DNA of 34,469 nt from an uncultured Lachnospiraceae bacterium. GTDB taxonomy: Bacteria > Bacillota > Clostridia > Lachnospirales > Lachnospiraceae. The notes beneath the pieces were generated by a model. That model was not told the origin of the DNA, ran no database searches, and saw only the letters and a list, made by a program, of their open reading frames with translations. Position 1 is the first letter of the stretch. Each line of letters starts with the position of its first letter. The stretch lies in contig CALAEX010000167.1 of assembly GCA_937891165.1 (NCBI GenBank), positions 1 through 34,469 of the forward strand, read 5' to 3'. Positions 16,147 to 24,213 of this stretch are shown here, piece after piece. The position numbers were made by a program, and so were the translations under genes.

Positions 16147-16696
16147 AAAGACAGTACAAATGGTACAAATGGCTATGATGACAGGAGTGCTCTGTGTGGT
16201 AGCTCCTGTTACCATACCATTGCCTTTTACACCAGTTCCAATCACATTTGCTACTTTGATTCTTTATTTGATAGCAACATTTCTTGGAGCAAAAAAAGGA
16301 ACGATTTGTGTTTTTCTTTATTTATTGCTTGGTATGGTAGGACTTCCTATTTTTTCTGGATTTTCTGGTGGATTTATGATATTTGCTAAACCAACAGGGG
16401 GATATGTGATTGGCTATTTGCCTTGTGTATTTTTGATAGGATGGTTACTAGAGCGTAAAAAGAAGAAAGTAAATAGAATGTGGTATCTTTTTAGCTTTGC
16501 TTGTGGTACGTTTTGTTGTTACTTGTTTGGTACGATATGGTTTATGATAATCATGGAAGGTACTTACACAGTGGCTCAAACACTTTTCGTTTGTGTTGTG
16601 CCATATTTATTTTTTGATTTCATAAAAATAGGTATAGTTACAGAATTAATAGTGCCAATCAAACAAAGAATAGGACAAAGTGGTGTGAAAGGATAA
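16139..16696 (+). CDS. bioY: Biotin ECF transporter S component BioY
   Basis: Membrane biotin-binding subunit. The 185 residues show the BioY pattern: PVTIPLPFTPVPITFATL, then GLPIFSGFSGGF with FAKPTGGYVIGY, and six helices. The start is GTG overlapping the pepT stop; ATG codons 30 to 39 bases further in are alternatives, but the GTG keeps the usual N-terminus. It sits in an operon with pepT and methionine genes and has no local ATPase, so it must use a shared ECF module or act alone. No BirA-type operator is obvious, as it has no leader of its own. Confidence 0.93.
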   Translation: MNKKTVQMVQMAMMTGVLCVVAPVTIPLPFTPVPITFATLILYLIATFLGAKKGTICVFLYLLLGMVGLPIFSGFSGGFMIFAKPTGGYVIGYLPCVFLIGWLLERKKKKVNRMWYLFSFACGTFCCYLFGTIWFMIIMEGTYTVAQTLFVCVVPYLFFDFIKIGIVTELIVPIKQRIGQSGVKG

Positions 16697-16698
16697 TA

Positions 16699-18537
16699 AT
16701 GGGAGAAATAATGAAACTAATAGATGATTTAAAAAAGAAGACGTTGCTGATGGATGGAGCTATGGGAACATATTATCAGCAATTAAAAGGTCAGAAAGAA
16801 GAAATTTCAGAACTTGCGAATCTATCTGAGCCAGAAACAGTATTACAAATTCATAGAGAATATTTATCTGTAGGGGCAGATATTATTAGGACAAATACAT
16901 TTGCTATCAATTCTTCTGTGTTGTCAGAACTTTCACAGGAAGAACGGGATAGATGCTTACGTTTAGGATGTAGAATAGCAAAACAGGCAATCGAAGAAGA
17001 AAAGGAACAAAATGGTAGAGAGTGTTTTGTTGCTGGAGATATTGGACCGATTGCAAAGCTAGAAGAAAACCAAGACATTCTTTTAGAGTATTATCATATA
17101 TGTGATATTTTTTTAGAAGAAGGTATGAATATTTTTTGGTTAGAAACGTTCCAAGGAACAGAATATGTGGCAGAAATTCTTTCTTATCTTAAAACAAAAG
17201 CACCAGAAAGTTTTATTGCAGTTAGTTTTTGTATCAATAAAAATGGATTTACTGCTTCTGGACAAAAAGCAGAGCGTTTGTTGTTTGCAGAGCAAATAAA
17301 AGAGGCAGATGCGGTTGGATTTAATTGTGGAATTGGTTCGGTACATTTAAAAAATATTGTAGAACAATGTCATTTGCCAAATGATAAATTTATTTTAGTT
17401 GCACCAAATGCAGGATATGCCGAAGATTTTTCGAATCGTTCGGTATTTTTAAATAGTGCTGGGCATTTTGGGAAAAATATAGCACAAATGCAAGCTTTTG
17501 GAATAGATATTGTAGGTGGGTGTTGTGGCACAACGCCATTTTTTATTCAGGAAATAAAGAAACAATTAAATTCTAATATAGTAGAACAAAAGCGATTGCG
17601 TATTTCCAAGGAAGAATATCAAAACAAGATGGTAAGAGAAAGACAAGAAAGTAAAGAATCTTGTGGAATAATAGAAAACAATCTGTTTAAGGAAAAATTG
17701 CTTCGAGGAGAAAAAGTAATTGCTGTAGAATTAGACCCACCATATCATGCAGATAGTGAGAAATTATTGTCTTGTGCAACCGTGCTTTCTAAACAGCCAG
17801 TAGATATTTTGACATTTGCAGATTCTCCTATGGGAAGAAGTCGAGCAGACTCTGCATTAACAGCATTACATATTCGACAAAAGACAACGATGCAGGTAAT
17901 GCCTCATATTTGTTGTCGTGACCGAAATATGATTGCAATGCGTTCGTTATTACTTGGTGCTCATATGAATGGACTTCGAAATTTATTGATTGTAACAGGT
18001 GACCCTGTACCTGGAGAAGATAGAAAAAAGATAACAGGGGTATTTGATTATAATTCGATTCGTTTGATGAATTATGTGTCGGAAATGAATACAGAACTTT
18101 TTGCAAAAGATGAGTTTTTCTTTGGTGGGGCACTCAATTATAATTATCCAAATTTGGAAAAAGTAGCAGAGCGAATGGAAAAGAAAATGGCAGCAGGATG
18201 TTCTTTCTTTTTGACACAACCTATTTTTTCAGAGGAAAATATAAGACAGATTGCATGGCTGAAAGAGCGTACAGGAGCAAAAATTTTAGGTGGAATTTTG
18301 CCACCAGTAAGTAAACGAAATGCTTTGTTTATTAAAAATGAAATGGCAGGCATGGATGTGCCAGAGGAAATTGTAGAACGTTATAAAGAAGAGTTTACAA
18401 GAGAAGAAGGCGAACAGGTTGGAGCGGAACTTGCAAAGGAATTGATGAAAAAGTTAGAGTCTTTTGTAGATGGATATTATTTTATGTTGCCGTTTAATCG
18501 GGTAAGCTTGATGGAGAAAATTTTGGAGGATGTATGA
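16699..18537 (+). CDS. Bifunctional homocysteine S-methyltransferase / methylenetetrahydrofolate reductase
   Basis: Fusion protein of the B. subtilis YitJ type, 612 residues. The N-terminal half is a zinc homocysteine methyltransferase barrel: LLMDGAMGTYYQ at the start, zinc ligands in GFNCGIGS near 209 and in GGCCGTTP near 274. The C-terminal half from about 335 (EKVIAVELDPPYHADSEKLL) is the FAD-dependent MetF barrel with the LIVTGDPVPG and FFLTQPIF blocks. It supplies 5-methyl-THF to MetH and may itself methylate homocysteine. Two starts are possible, 16699 and 16711; both have a ribosome site. It begins 3 bases after bioY and overlaps metH by 4. Confidence 0.94.
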   Translation: MGEIMKLIDDLKKKTLLMDGAMGTYYQQLKGQKEEISELANLSEPETVLQIHREYLSVGADIIRTNTFAINSSVLSELSQEERDRCLRLGCRIAKQAIEEEKEQNGRECFVAGDIGPIAKLEENQDILLEYYHICDIFLEEGMNIFWLETFQGTEYVAEILSYLKTKAPESFIAVSFCINKNGFTASGQKAERLLFAEQIKEADAVGFNCGIGSVHLKNIVEQCHLPNDKFILVAPNAGYAEDFSNRSVFLNSAGHFGKNIAQMQAFGIDIVGGCCGTTPFFIQEIKKQLNSNIVEQKRLRISKEEYQNKMVRERQESKESCGIIENNLFKEKLLRGEKVIAVELDPPYHADSEKLLSCATVLSKQPVDILTFADSPMGRSRADSALTALHIRQKTTMQVMPHICCRDRNMIAMRSLLLGAHMNGLRNLLIVTGDPVPGEDRKKITGVFDYNSIRLMNYVSEMNTELFAKDEFFFGGALNYNYPNLEKVAERMEKKMAAGCSFFLTQPIFSEENIRQIAWLKERTGAKILGGILPPVSKRNALFIKNEMAGMDVPEEIVERYKEEFTREEGEQVGAELAKELMKKLESFVDGYYFMLPFNRVSLMEKILEDV

Positions 18538-21014
18538 CAAGAGAAGAATTTGGATTTTTATGTGACACGAGGGTTATGTTATTGGATGGTGCGACTGGAA
18601 CGAATTTGCAGAAGGCAGGAATGCCAGCAGGTGTTTGTCCAGAGTTATGGATGATAGAGCATAAAGAGGCGGTTAGGGAACTTCAAACAGCTTTTTTGGA
18701 GGCCGGGACAGATATTTTATATGCACCAACATTTTCTGCAAATCGAATTAAATTGGCAGAGTATGAGTTAGAGGATAGGTTAGAGGAGTTAAATACGCAG
18801 TTAGTTCGTTTGTCAAAAGAAGTTGTGAAGGAATTTTTGGCAAACGAAGAAAATAAAGAGAGAACTTGTTATGTTGCAGGTGATTTAACCATGACAGGAC
18901 AATTGCTCTATCCTGTTGGTAAGCTAGTATTTGAAGATTTGGTAGATGTATATAAAGAACAAATAAGGGTGTTGTTAAAGGCAGGGGTAGATTTATTTGT
19001 AGTGGAAACAATGATGAGCTTACAGGAATGTCGTGCGGCTGTTTTGGCAATCAGAGAGGAATGCGATTTACCTGTTATGGTAACATTGACATTTGCAGGG
19101 GATGGAAAAACGATGTATGGCACAACTCCAGAGGCAGCAGTAGTTGTATTACAGTCGTTAGGTGCAGATGCTGTTGGTGTGAACTGTTCGGCTGGTCCAG
19201 AAACATTAGTTTCTGTCATTCAAAGAATGACACAAGTAGCAGAGATTCCAGTAATTGCAAAGCCAAATGCAGGACTTCCTTCGTTAGAGGATGGAAAGAC
19301 CGTTTATAACATGACACCACAAGAATTTGCACATCATATGGAGAAATTAGTAGAAGCAGGGGCAGGAATTTTAGGAGGTTGTTGTGGATCTGAACCAAAA
19401 CATATTCAGGCAGTATATGAAATGGTGCAGGGGAAACAACCAATGAAAAGAAAACCACATCAGGCAATTCTTGCAACAGAGCATACGATTTTTCCAATAG
19501 AATTAAATGGACCTGTTCGTGTGATTGGCGAGCGAATCAATCCAACAGGAAAGAAAGCATTACAGGCAGAACTTAGGGAAGGAAAGCTGGATTTAGTATT
19601 GCAGTATGCAAAAGAACAGGAAGAAGCAGGAGCTTATATTTTAGATATCAATGCAGGAATGTCTGGTATTGATGAAAAAGAAAGATTGCTTCAAATTATG
19701 TATGAAGTGACACAACATAGTTCTTTGCCATTGTCAATCGATTCAAGTCATGTAGATGTTATTGAGGCACTACTTCGTGTATATCCTGGACGAGCATTGG
19801 TGAATTCTATTTCTTGTGAAGAAGAAAAAATGAGACGATTACTTCCAATTGTAAAAAAATATGGAGCTATGTTTATTTTACTTCCACTGTCAGAGAATGG
19901 TTTACCAAAAGACCAAACAGAAAAGAGAGAATTCATTCATAAAGTAATGGGATATGCTTTTTTGAATGGTTTTACAAAAGAAGATATTGTAGTGGACGGT
20001 TTAGTAAATACAATAGGTGCAGGAAAACAGGCAGGAAAAGAAACATTGGAAACCATTCGTTATTGTAAAGAAACATTGAAAGTTGCTACTAGTATTGGAC
20101 TTTCTAATATTTCCTTTGGATTACCAGCAAGAAGTTTTGTGAATACCGCATTTCTTACAATGGCGGTAGAAGCAGGACTTACGATGGCGATTGCAAATCC
20201 TTGCCAAAAGATGACAATGCAGTATTTACTGGCAGCAGACTTACTTATGGGAAAAGAAGGAGCAGATATTGCCTTTATCGAAGCAGCACCACAAATGGTA
20301 GAATCAGCAAAACAAACGGTTTCTACGCAAAAAAATCAACCAGAGAAGAAGGAAGATGTAGTTGAGAATACAACGCCATTGTTTACTGCGGTATTAAAAG
20401 GAAATCAACGAGTGATTATAACTCTTACCGAAGAAGCACTACAACAAGAAGCGTATGGAGAAACAAAAGAACAACGAGCAGGGAATATATTAAATTTGGA
20501 TTTAATTCCTGCGATTAATAAAGTAGGAGAATTGTTTGAAAAGAAGAAATATTTTCTGCCACAATTAATTGCTTCTGCAAAAACAATGGAAGTAGCTGTA
20601 AAGTATTTAGAACCATTATTATTAACAGGAGAAAGTACAAAACGAGGAAAAGTAGTGATTGCAACTGTAAAAGGTGATATTCACGATATTGGAAAAAATT
20701 TAGTTGCTTTAATGTTAAAAAATTATGGATTTGAAGTCATTGATATGGGCAAGGATGTAGAATCCGAAGCTATTGTGGAAAAAGCAAAAGAAGAACAAGC
20801 GGATGTTATTGCACTCTCAGCTTTAATGACTACGACAATGACAAGAATGAAGGAAGTAGTAGAGTTAAGGAACAAAGCAGGACTTCATACAAAAGTAATG
20901 ATTGGTGGTGCAGTAATAACAAAAGAGTATGCAACAGAGATTGGAGCAGAAGGGTATTCGACTGATGCACAAGATGCGGTAAAAGTGGCAATGTCATTGT
21001 GCAATGAAAATTAA
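18534..21014 (+). CDS. metH: Cobalamin-dependent methionine synthase (without activation domain)
   Basis: Transfers methyl from 5-methyl-THF through methylcobalamin to homocysteine. Domains in order: homocysteine barrel (zinc Cys in GVNCSAG near 217 and GGCCGSEP near 283), pterin barrel (RVIGERINPTGKKALQ near 330; LDINAGMSGID), cobalamin cap, and B12-binding Rossmann domain with the cobalt-ligand motif GDIHDIGKN near 717 and IGGAVITKEYA. It ends at 826 residues; the C-terminal AdoMet reactivation domain of E. coli MetH (about 1,200) is absent, as is common in Clostridia, so reactivation must come from another protein. Translationally coupled to the upstream metF fusion. Confidence 0.95.
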   Translation: MTREEFGFLCDTRVMLLDGATGTNLQKAGMPAGVCPELWMIEHKEAVRELQTAFLEAGTDILYAPTFSANRIKLAEYELEDRLEELNTQLVRLSKEVVKEFLANEENKERTCYVAGDLTMTGQLLYPVGKLVFEDLVDVYKEQIRVLLKAGVDLFVVETMMSLQECRAAVLAIREECDLPVMVTLTFAGDGKTMYGTTPEAAVVVLQSLGADAVGVNCSAGPETLVSVIQRMTQVAEIPVIAKPNAGLPSLEDGKTVYNMTPQEFAHHMEKLVEAGAGILGGCCGSEPKHIQAVYEMVQGKQPMKRKPHQAILATEHTIFPIELNGPVRVIGERINPTGKKALQAELREGKLDLVLQYAKEQEEAGAYILDINAGMSGIDEKERLLQIMYEVTQHSSLPLSIDSSHVDVIEALLRVYPGRALVNSISCEEEKMRRLLPIVKKYGAMFILLPLSENGLPKDQTEKREFIHKVMGYAFLNGFTKEDIVVDGLVNTIGAGKQAGKETLETIRYCKETLKVATSIGLSNISFGLPARSFVNTAFLTMAVEAGLTMAIANPCQKMTMQYLLAADLLMGKEGADIAFIEAAPQMVESAKQTVSTQKNQPEKKEDVVENTTPLFTAVLKGNQRVIITLTEEALQQEAYGETKEQRAGNILNLDLIPAINKVGELFEKKKYFLPQLIASAKTMEVAVKYLEPLLLTGESTKRGKVVIATVKGDIHDIGKNLVALMLKNYGFEVIDMGKDVESEAIVEKAKEEQADVIALSALMTTTMTRMKEVVELRNKAGLHTKVMIGGAVITKEYATEIGAEGYSTDAQDAVKVAMSLCNEN

Positions 21015-21032
21015 TAAGTTTTTAGATTTTAT

Positions 21033-21172
21033 AAAAGCCTGTCTTGGTAGTATCTGTTTGAACACGCTCTCGCTCGGGACGAAACGGAGCAGTACTAGGC
21101 TCGAAAGTACCTCGCCAAGGACTGCCGTTTCTTAACGGTTCTGCACAGATACTATCAAGACACGGCTTTTTT
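21033..21172 (+). repeat. Repeat/structured RNA element, copy C (complete; metH terminator)
   Basis: The outer stem (about 21033-21057 with 21145-21170, one bulge and one G-T pair) encloses the conserved 81-base core at 21062-21142 and ends in six T. It starts 18 bases after the metH stop, so it would form the 3' end of the pepT-bioY-metF-metH transcript. A's on the left make it usable from the other strand too. The core matches copy B at 74 of 81 positions while the outer arms differ. Confidence 0.87.
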
Positions 21173-21277
21173 GAAAATATGTAATTTTCTGTTATAACAT
21201 ATTTATATTTAAAAGATTTTTGGATAAATAATGGTATATTATATTGTAATGAGAATGATTAAGAAGAAAGGAATTTA

Positions 21278-22402
21278 ATGAGTATGGAATGTAGAAAATT
21301 GGAAAAGTTAGGAATTGAAACTTCTTTATTGGGGTTTGGTTGTATGAGATTTCCAACAAAGGACGGAAAAATTGACGAAGTAAGAGCAGAGAAGATGTTA
21401 GATGATGCAATTGCATCTGGTGTAAATTATATTGATACAGCTTATCCATATCACAATGGCGAAAGTGAACCTTTTGTTGGAAAGGTATTGAAAAAGTATG
21501 ATAGAAGTAGTTTTTATTTGGCAACGAAACTTCCATTGTGGAATATTAAGGAAAGAGCAGATGGGCTTCGTATTTTTGAGAAGCAGTTAGAGCGTTTGCA
21601 GATGGATTATGTGGATTTTTACTTATTACATGCGATGGATAGGGAAAGTTTTCATAAAGTGAGAGATTTAGGTATTATTGAGGATATGTTAGAATTAAAG
21701 AAGCAGGGTAAGATTAAGTATTTTGGTTTTTCGTTCCATGATAATTATGAAGCTTTTGAAGAAATTTTAACATATCGTGATTGGGATTTTTGCCAGATTC
21801 AGTATAACTATATGGATACCGAAGAACAGGCAGGAGATAAAGGTTATGCGTTATGTGAGAAGTTAAATATTCCGATTGTCATTATGGAACCAATCAAAGG
21901 CGGTGCCCTAGCTTCTTATGCAGATGATGTGATGGATATGTTTAAAGCAGTTCGTCCAGAGAAAAGTATTGCTTCTTGGGCATTGCGTTGGTTAGGAAGC
22001 AAGCCACAGATTAAAGTGATTTTAAGTGGCATGTCTACCGAAGAACAAGTTTATGATAACTTAAATACATTTACTAATTTTGAACCATTGTCAGAGGAAG
22101 AAAAAGCTACTGTAGAAAAGGTAGTAAAAGAAGTAAAATCTAGAATTTATAATGGCTGTACGGCTTGTCGTTATTGTATGCCATGTCCATTTGGTGTGGA
22201 TATTCCAAGAAACTTTGCTATTTGGAATAATTATGGTATGTACCATAATGCAGAAGGTGCAAAGAATCGTTATAATAATGTAAAAGTAGAAGAACGAGCA
22301 GACCAGTGTAAAGAATGTGGTGCCTGTGAAGCTGTTTGTCCACAACAGTTGCCAATTAGAGAACATTTAAAACAAGTGGTAAAGACCATGGAAAATTTAT
22401 AG
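21278..22402 (+). CDS. Aldo/keto reductase with C-terminal 4Fe-4S ferredoxin domain
   Basis: Predicted oxidoreductase of 374 residues. The N-terminal part is an AKR barrel: LGFGCMRFP, NYIDTAYPYHNGESE with the catalytic Asp and Tyr, an ATKLP lysine, YVDFYLLHAMD, and VIMEPIKGGALA. The C-terminal 80 residues carry two cysteine sets, CTACRYCMPCPFG near 292 and CKECGACEAVCPQ near 347, giving room for two iron-sulfur clusters. This fused form is common in strict anaerobes; substrate unknown. The start follows AAAGGA. It converges with the gene at 22477, sharing the hairpin at 22417. Confidence 0.93.
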   Translation: MSMECRKLEKLGIETSLLGFGCMRFPTKDGKIDEVRAEKMLDDAIASGVNYIDTAYPYHNGESEPFVGKVLKKYDRSSFYLATKLPLWNIKERADGLRIFEKQLERLQMDYVDFYLLHAMDRESFHKVRDLGIIEDMLELKKQGKIKYFGFSFHDNYEAFEEILTYRDWDFCQIQYNYMDTEEQAGDKGYALCEKLNIPIVIMEPIKGGALASYADDVMDMFKAVRPEKSIASWALRWLGSKPQIKVILSGMSTEEQVYDNLNTFTNFEPLSEEEKATVEKVVKEVKSRIYNGCTACRYCMPCPFGVDIPRNFAIWNNYGMYHNAEGAKNRYNNVKVEERADQCKECGACEAVCPQQLPIREHLKQVVKTMENL

Positions 22403-22416
22403 TTTATATTATAATA

Positions 22417-22451
22417 ATGACCAGATGCTTCTTTGAAAGAAACATCTGGTC
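22417..22451. terminator. Bidirectional terminator-like hairpin
   Basis: TGACCAGATG and CATCTGGTCA pair perfectly, with an inner TTCTTT/AAAGAA stem. It lies between two converging genes. Flanking T and A runs are short, so efficiency is uncertain. Confidence 0.75.
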
Positions 22452-22476
22452 AATTATGGTAAAGTTATATTTCTTT

Positions 22477-23061
22477 TTATTCTGCACTTTGTTCTGCTAT
22501 TTGTAATCTGTCTTTTAATACTTGTATTACTTGTGCGAATAATTGTTCACCTTCTGGATTGTTCTTAACATGTCCAAGTTCATGTTTTTCTTCAAAGAAA
22601 TCTTCCACAAGTAAATGATGATAATAAGAAGATGGACATTCTCTTCTGACATTTACAATGGTTTCCCAAGGGATAATTTCCAAACCATTTGCATAGCTTA
22701 TCATATAATTTTGTGTCATATACAATTTCATTTGTTTAAGATAAATGGTGGAAGGATGATTTAATTCTTCATCAATCTGTGGAATTATTTTCTCATAACG
22801 AAGAAGCATTCTTTGGCTAGTTTCTTTGTCTCTTTTCCATATGCTTAATCTTTCTTTAAGAAAAAGAATAGCAGTGATTGGGAACATTGCGATAAGTATA
22901 AATATAAAAACAGGCGAAGGTATTTCCTCTCCATTTTTTATAGCTAGTATAGCTATGATAAAAAGGGCAATACCAAATAAAAATAGTGAAAAAAAACAAA
23001 TGAAAGTAGTTGCTACGTCTTGAGGTTTTTGCATTTCTTGCATTTTCTTAGATAGGTTCAT
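22477..23061 (-). CDS. Hypothetical membrane protein with two N-terminal membrane segments
   Basis: 194 residues, family not recognised. Two hydrophobic segments (about 18-41 and 47-67) form a hairpin anchor, followed by a charged region and a soluble domain where MTQNYMISYANGLEIIPWET resembles bacterial PH-like strands (suggestive only). The last 50 residues are acidic and helical. The start follows AAGGAG. A strong promoter at 23214 gives it an untranslated leader of about 145 bases with clear hairpins, unusual for an otherwise ordinary small gene. Confidence 0.7.
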   Translation of the reverse strand: MNLSKKMQEMQKPQDVATTFICFFSLFLFGIALFIIAILAIKNGEEIPSPVFIFILIAMFPITAILFLKERLSIWKRDKETSQRMLLRYEKIIPQIDEELNHPSTIYLKQMKLYMTQNYMISYANGLEIIPWETIVNVRRECPSSYYHHLLVEDFFEEKHELGHVKNNPEGEQLFAQVIQVLKDRLQIAEQSAE

Positions 23062-23139
23062 TACGAGTTCTCCTTTATGTATATAAAAATTTCTGTCGAA
23101 TTATACTATATTAGAAAAAATTTGTAAATAGGTAAAAAG

Positions 23140-23210
23140 TCTGGAAGTTCTCAAAATGTAAACATTTTGGCGAAAGGTGAACCGCTTACCGTTTTGGTAG
23201 CACCCTAGTG
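23140..23210 (-). ncRNA. Structured leader or small RNA upstream of the 22477-23061 gene
   Basis: On the minus strand the transcript would begin near 23207 and form a 12-pair hairpin: AGGGTG with CACCTT, then GCTACC with GGTAAGC (one bulged A), an asymmetric GGTT bulge and a small loop. A second hairpin is AAAATG-TTTA-CATTTT, followed after 14 bases by TTTTT. It matches no riboswitch class I can name. It could be a leader, a small RNA, or an incidental structure. Confidence 0.45.
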
Positions 23211-23213
23211 CAT

Positions 23214-23242
23214 ATTATAGCAGAATATAAATAGTTGGTCAA
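23214..23242 (-). promoter_or_regulatory. SigA-type promoter, minus strand
   Basis: TTGACC (23237-23242) and TATAAT (23214-23219) are 17 apart. It drives the structured leader and the gene ending at 22477, and lies just past the HAD phosphatase stop codon. Confidence 0.75.
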
Positions 23243-23264
23243 TTTATTTTTTACTTTGGTATAT

Positions 23265-24050
23265 TTATTTTATTTGTAATAAGTGCTGAATTGTTTCTAT
23301 CACGTTATCACAGAAATAAGAAAACTGTGCTTTAATTTCTGGTACGGCTGTATTCATTACATATCCATATTTTACAATGGAAAGCATTTCTAAGTCGTTA
23401 TAGTTATCTCCGAAAGCAACGCATTCAGAAGCATCAAGGGAAAGATGGTTCATAAGTGCGGTCAGTGCTGTTCCTTTATTGACATTTGGAGCAACAAAGT
23501 CGAGCCAAGCAAAACCAGAAATAGAGCCAGAAGTTTTATCTTGATATTTTGCCATGAGTTCTGGACCATGTCCTGTAGCAACACCGCTTTTTTCATACAC
23601 AGAAACTTTATAAATATCTTCTGGTTGGTCTTCTGGTTTTGCAATTACTACAGTATTATTTTTTACATGGTTTGCAATATAGTGATAATAGCTTTCAGTT
23701 TTTGGCACAATGTAAGAAGTTTGTTGTCCTGACATTAATACTTCACAATTTGGCAAACTTAAAATATCGTGACTAATCGAAAGAGCAGTTTTTCTATCCA
23801 TCGTTTGTCCTAGTAGCAGTTTATCCTGATAAAAGGTTAAAGCACCATTTTCGCAAATAAAAGCCATATATTTGGAGGCAGAACCAAACAATCGTTTTAA
23901 GTTTGGATATTGTCTTCCACTTGCAGCAACAAAAACAATTCCATGTTTTGTAAAGAGTCGTTCAATAAAAGAAATGACATCAGAATTTAAACTTTGTGTG
24001 CCTTTTTGTAATAAAGTTCCATCTAAATCACTTGCAATCAATCGTATCAT
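23265..24050 (-). CDS. Cof-type HAD-IIB family phosphatase
   Basis: Cytosolic haloacid-dehalogenase-like sugar-phosphate or nucleotide phosphatase; substrate unknown. Motif I is SDLDGTLL with Asp8 and Asp10, motif II VAASGRQYP, a lysine in NKGTALTAL, and motif IV FGDNYNDLEML. The cap lies between, as in type IIB. The 261 residues are normal for the family. It is divergent from rex, and no functional link with either neighbour is visible. The shared intergenic region holds the Rex operator, but the HAD promoter itself is not clear. Confidence 0.92.
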   Translation of the reverse strand: MIRLIASDLDGTLLQKGTQSLNSDVISFIERLFTKHGIVFVAASGRQYPNLKRLFGSASKYMAFICENGALTFYQDKLLLGQTMDRKTALSISHDILSLPNCEVLMSGQQTSYIVPKTESYYHYIANHVKNNTVVIAKPEDQPEDIYKVSVYEKSGVATGHGPELMAKYQDKTSGSISGFAWLDFVAPNVNKGTALTALMNHLSLDASECVAFGDNYNDLEMLSIVKYGYVMNTAVPEIKAQFSYFCDNVIETIQHLLQIK

Positions 24051-24151
24051 CGTGTATTCTCACTTTCTGCTTAATTATTAATCATATCATAGAGTTTTTC
24101 TAAAAATTAATCATAACTTTATTAAATAAAGAAGTCAAGTTACATTTTTGT

Positions 24152-24169
24152 TTGTTATTTATTTGACAA
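24152..24169 (+). promoter_or_regulatory. Rex operator (autoregulation site)
   Basis: TTGTTAtttattTGACAA-type palindrome matching the clostridial Rex box TTGTTAANNNNTTAACAA at 12 of 14 defined positions. It overlaps the -35 box of the rex promoter, so Rex bound to NAD+ should block transcription. Confidence 0.65.
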
Positions 24170-24191
24170 ATAGGGAGGCGTATTTTATACT
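24163..24191 (+). promoter_or_regulatory. Promoter of the rex operon
   Basis: A perfect TTGACA (24163-24168) and TATACT (24186-24191) are separated by 17 bases, 22 bases before the rex start. Confidence 0.8.
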
Positions 24192-24213
24192 TTTTAGGAA
24201 AGGGGAGATGACA

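Noticed and set aside
1..21172. The three-copy repeat as a CRISPR array, insertion sequence or group II intron
   Set aside because: Copies are 7-14 kb apart, about 140 bases long, and have no spacers, no transposase or reverse transcriptase frame, and no target duplications that I can see.
21230..21277. Fur-like palindrome before the aldo/keto reductase gene (TGTAATGAGAATGATTA)
   Set aside because: Only part of the Fur consensus is matched and symmetry is poor; AT-rich DNA gives such matches often.
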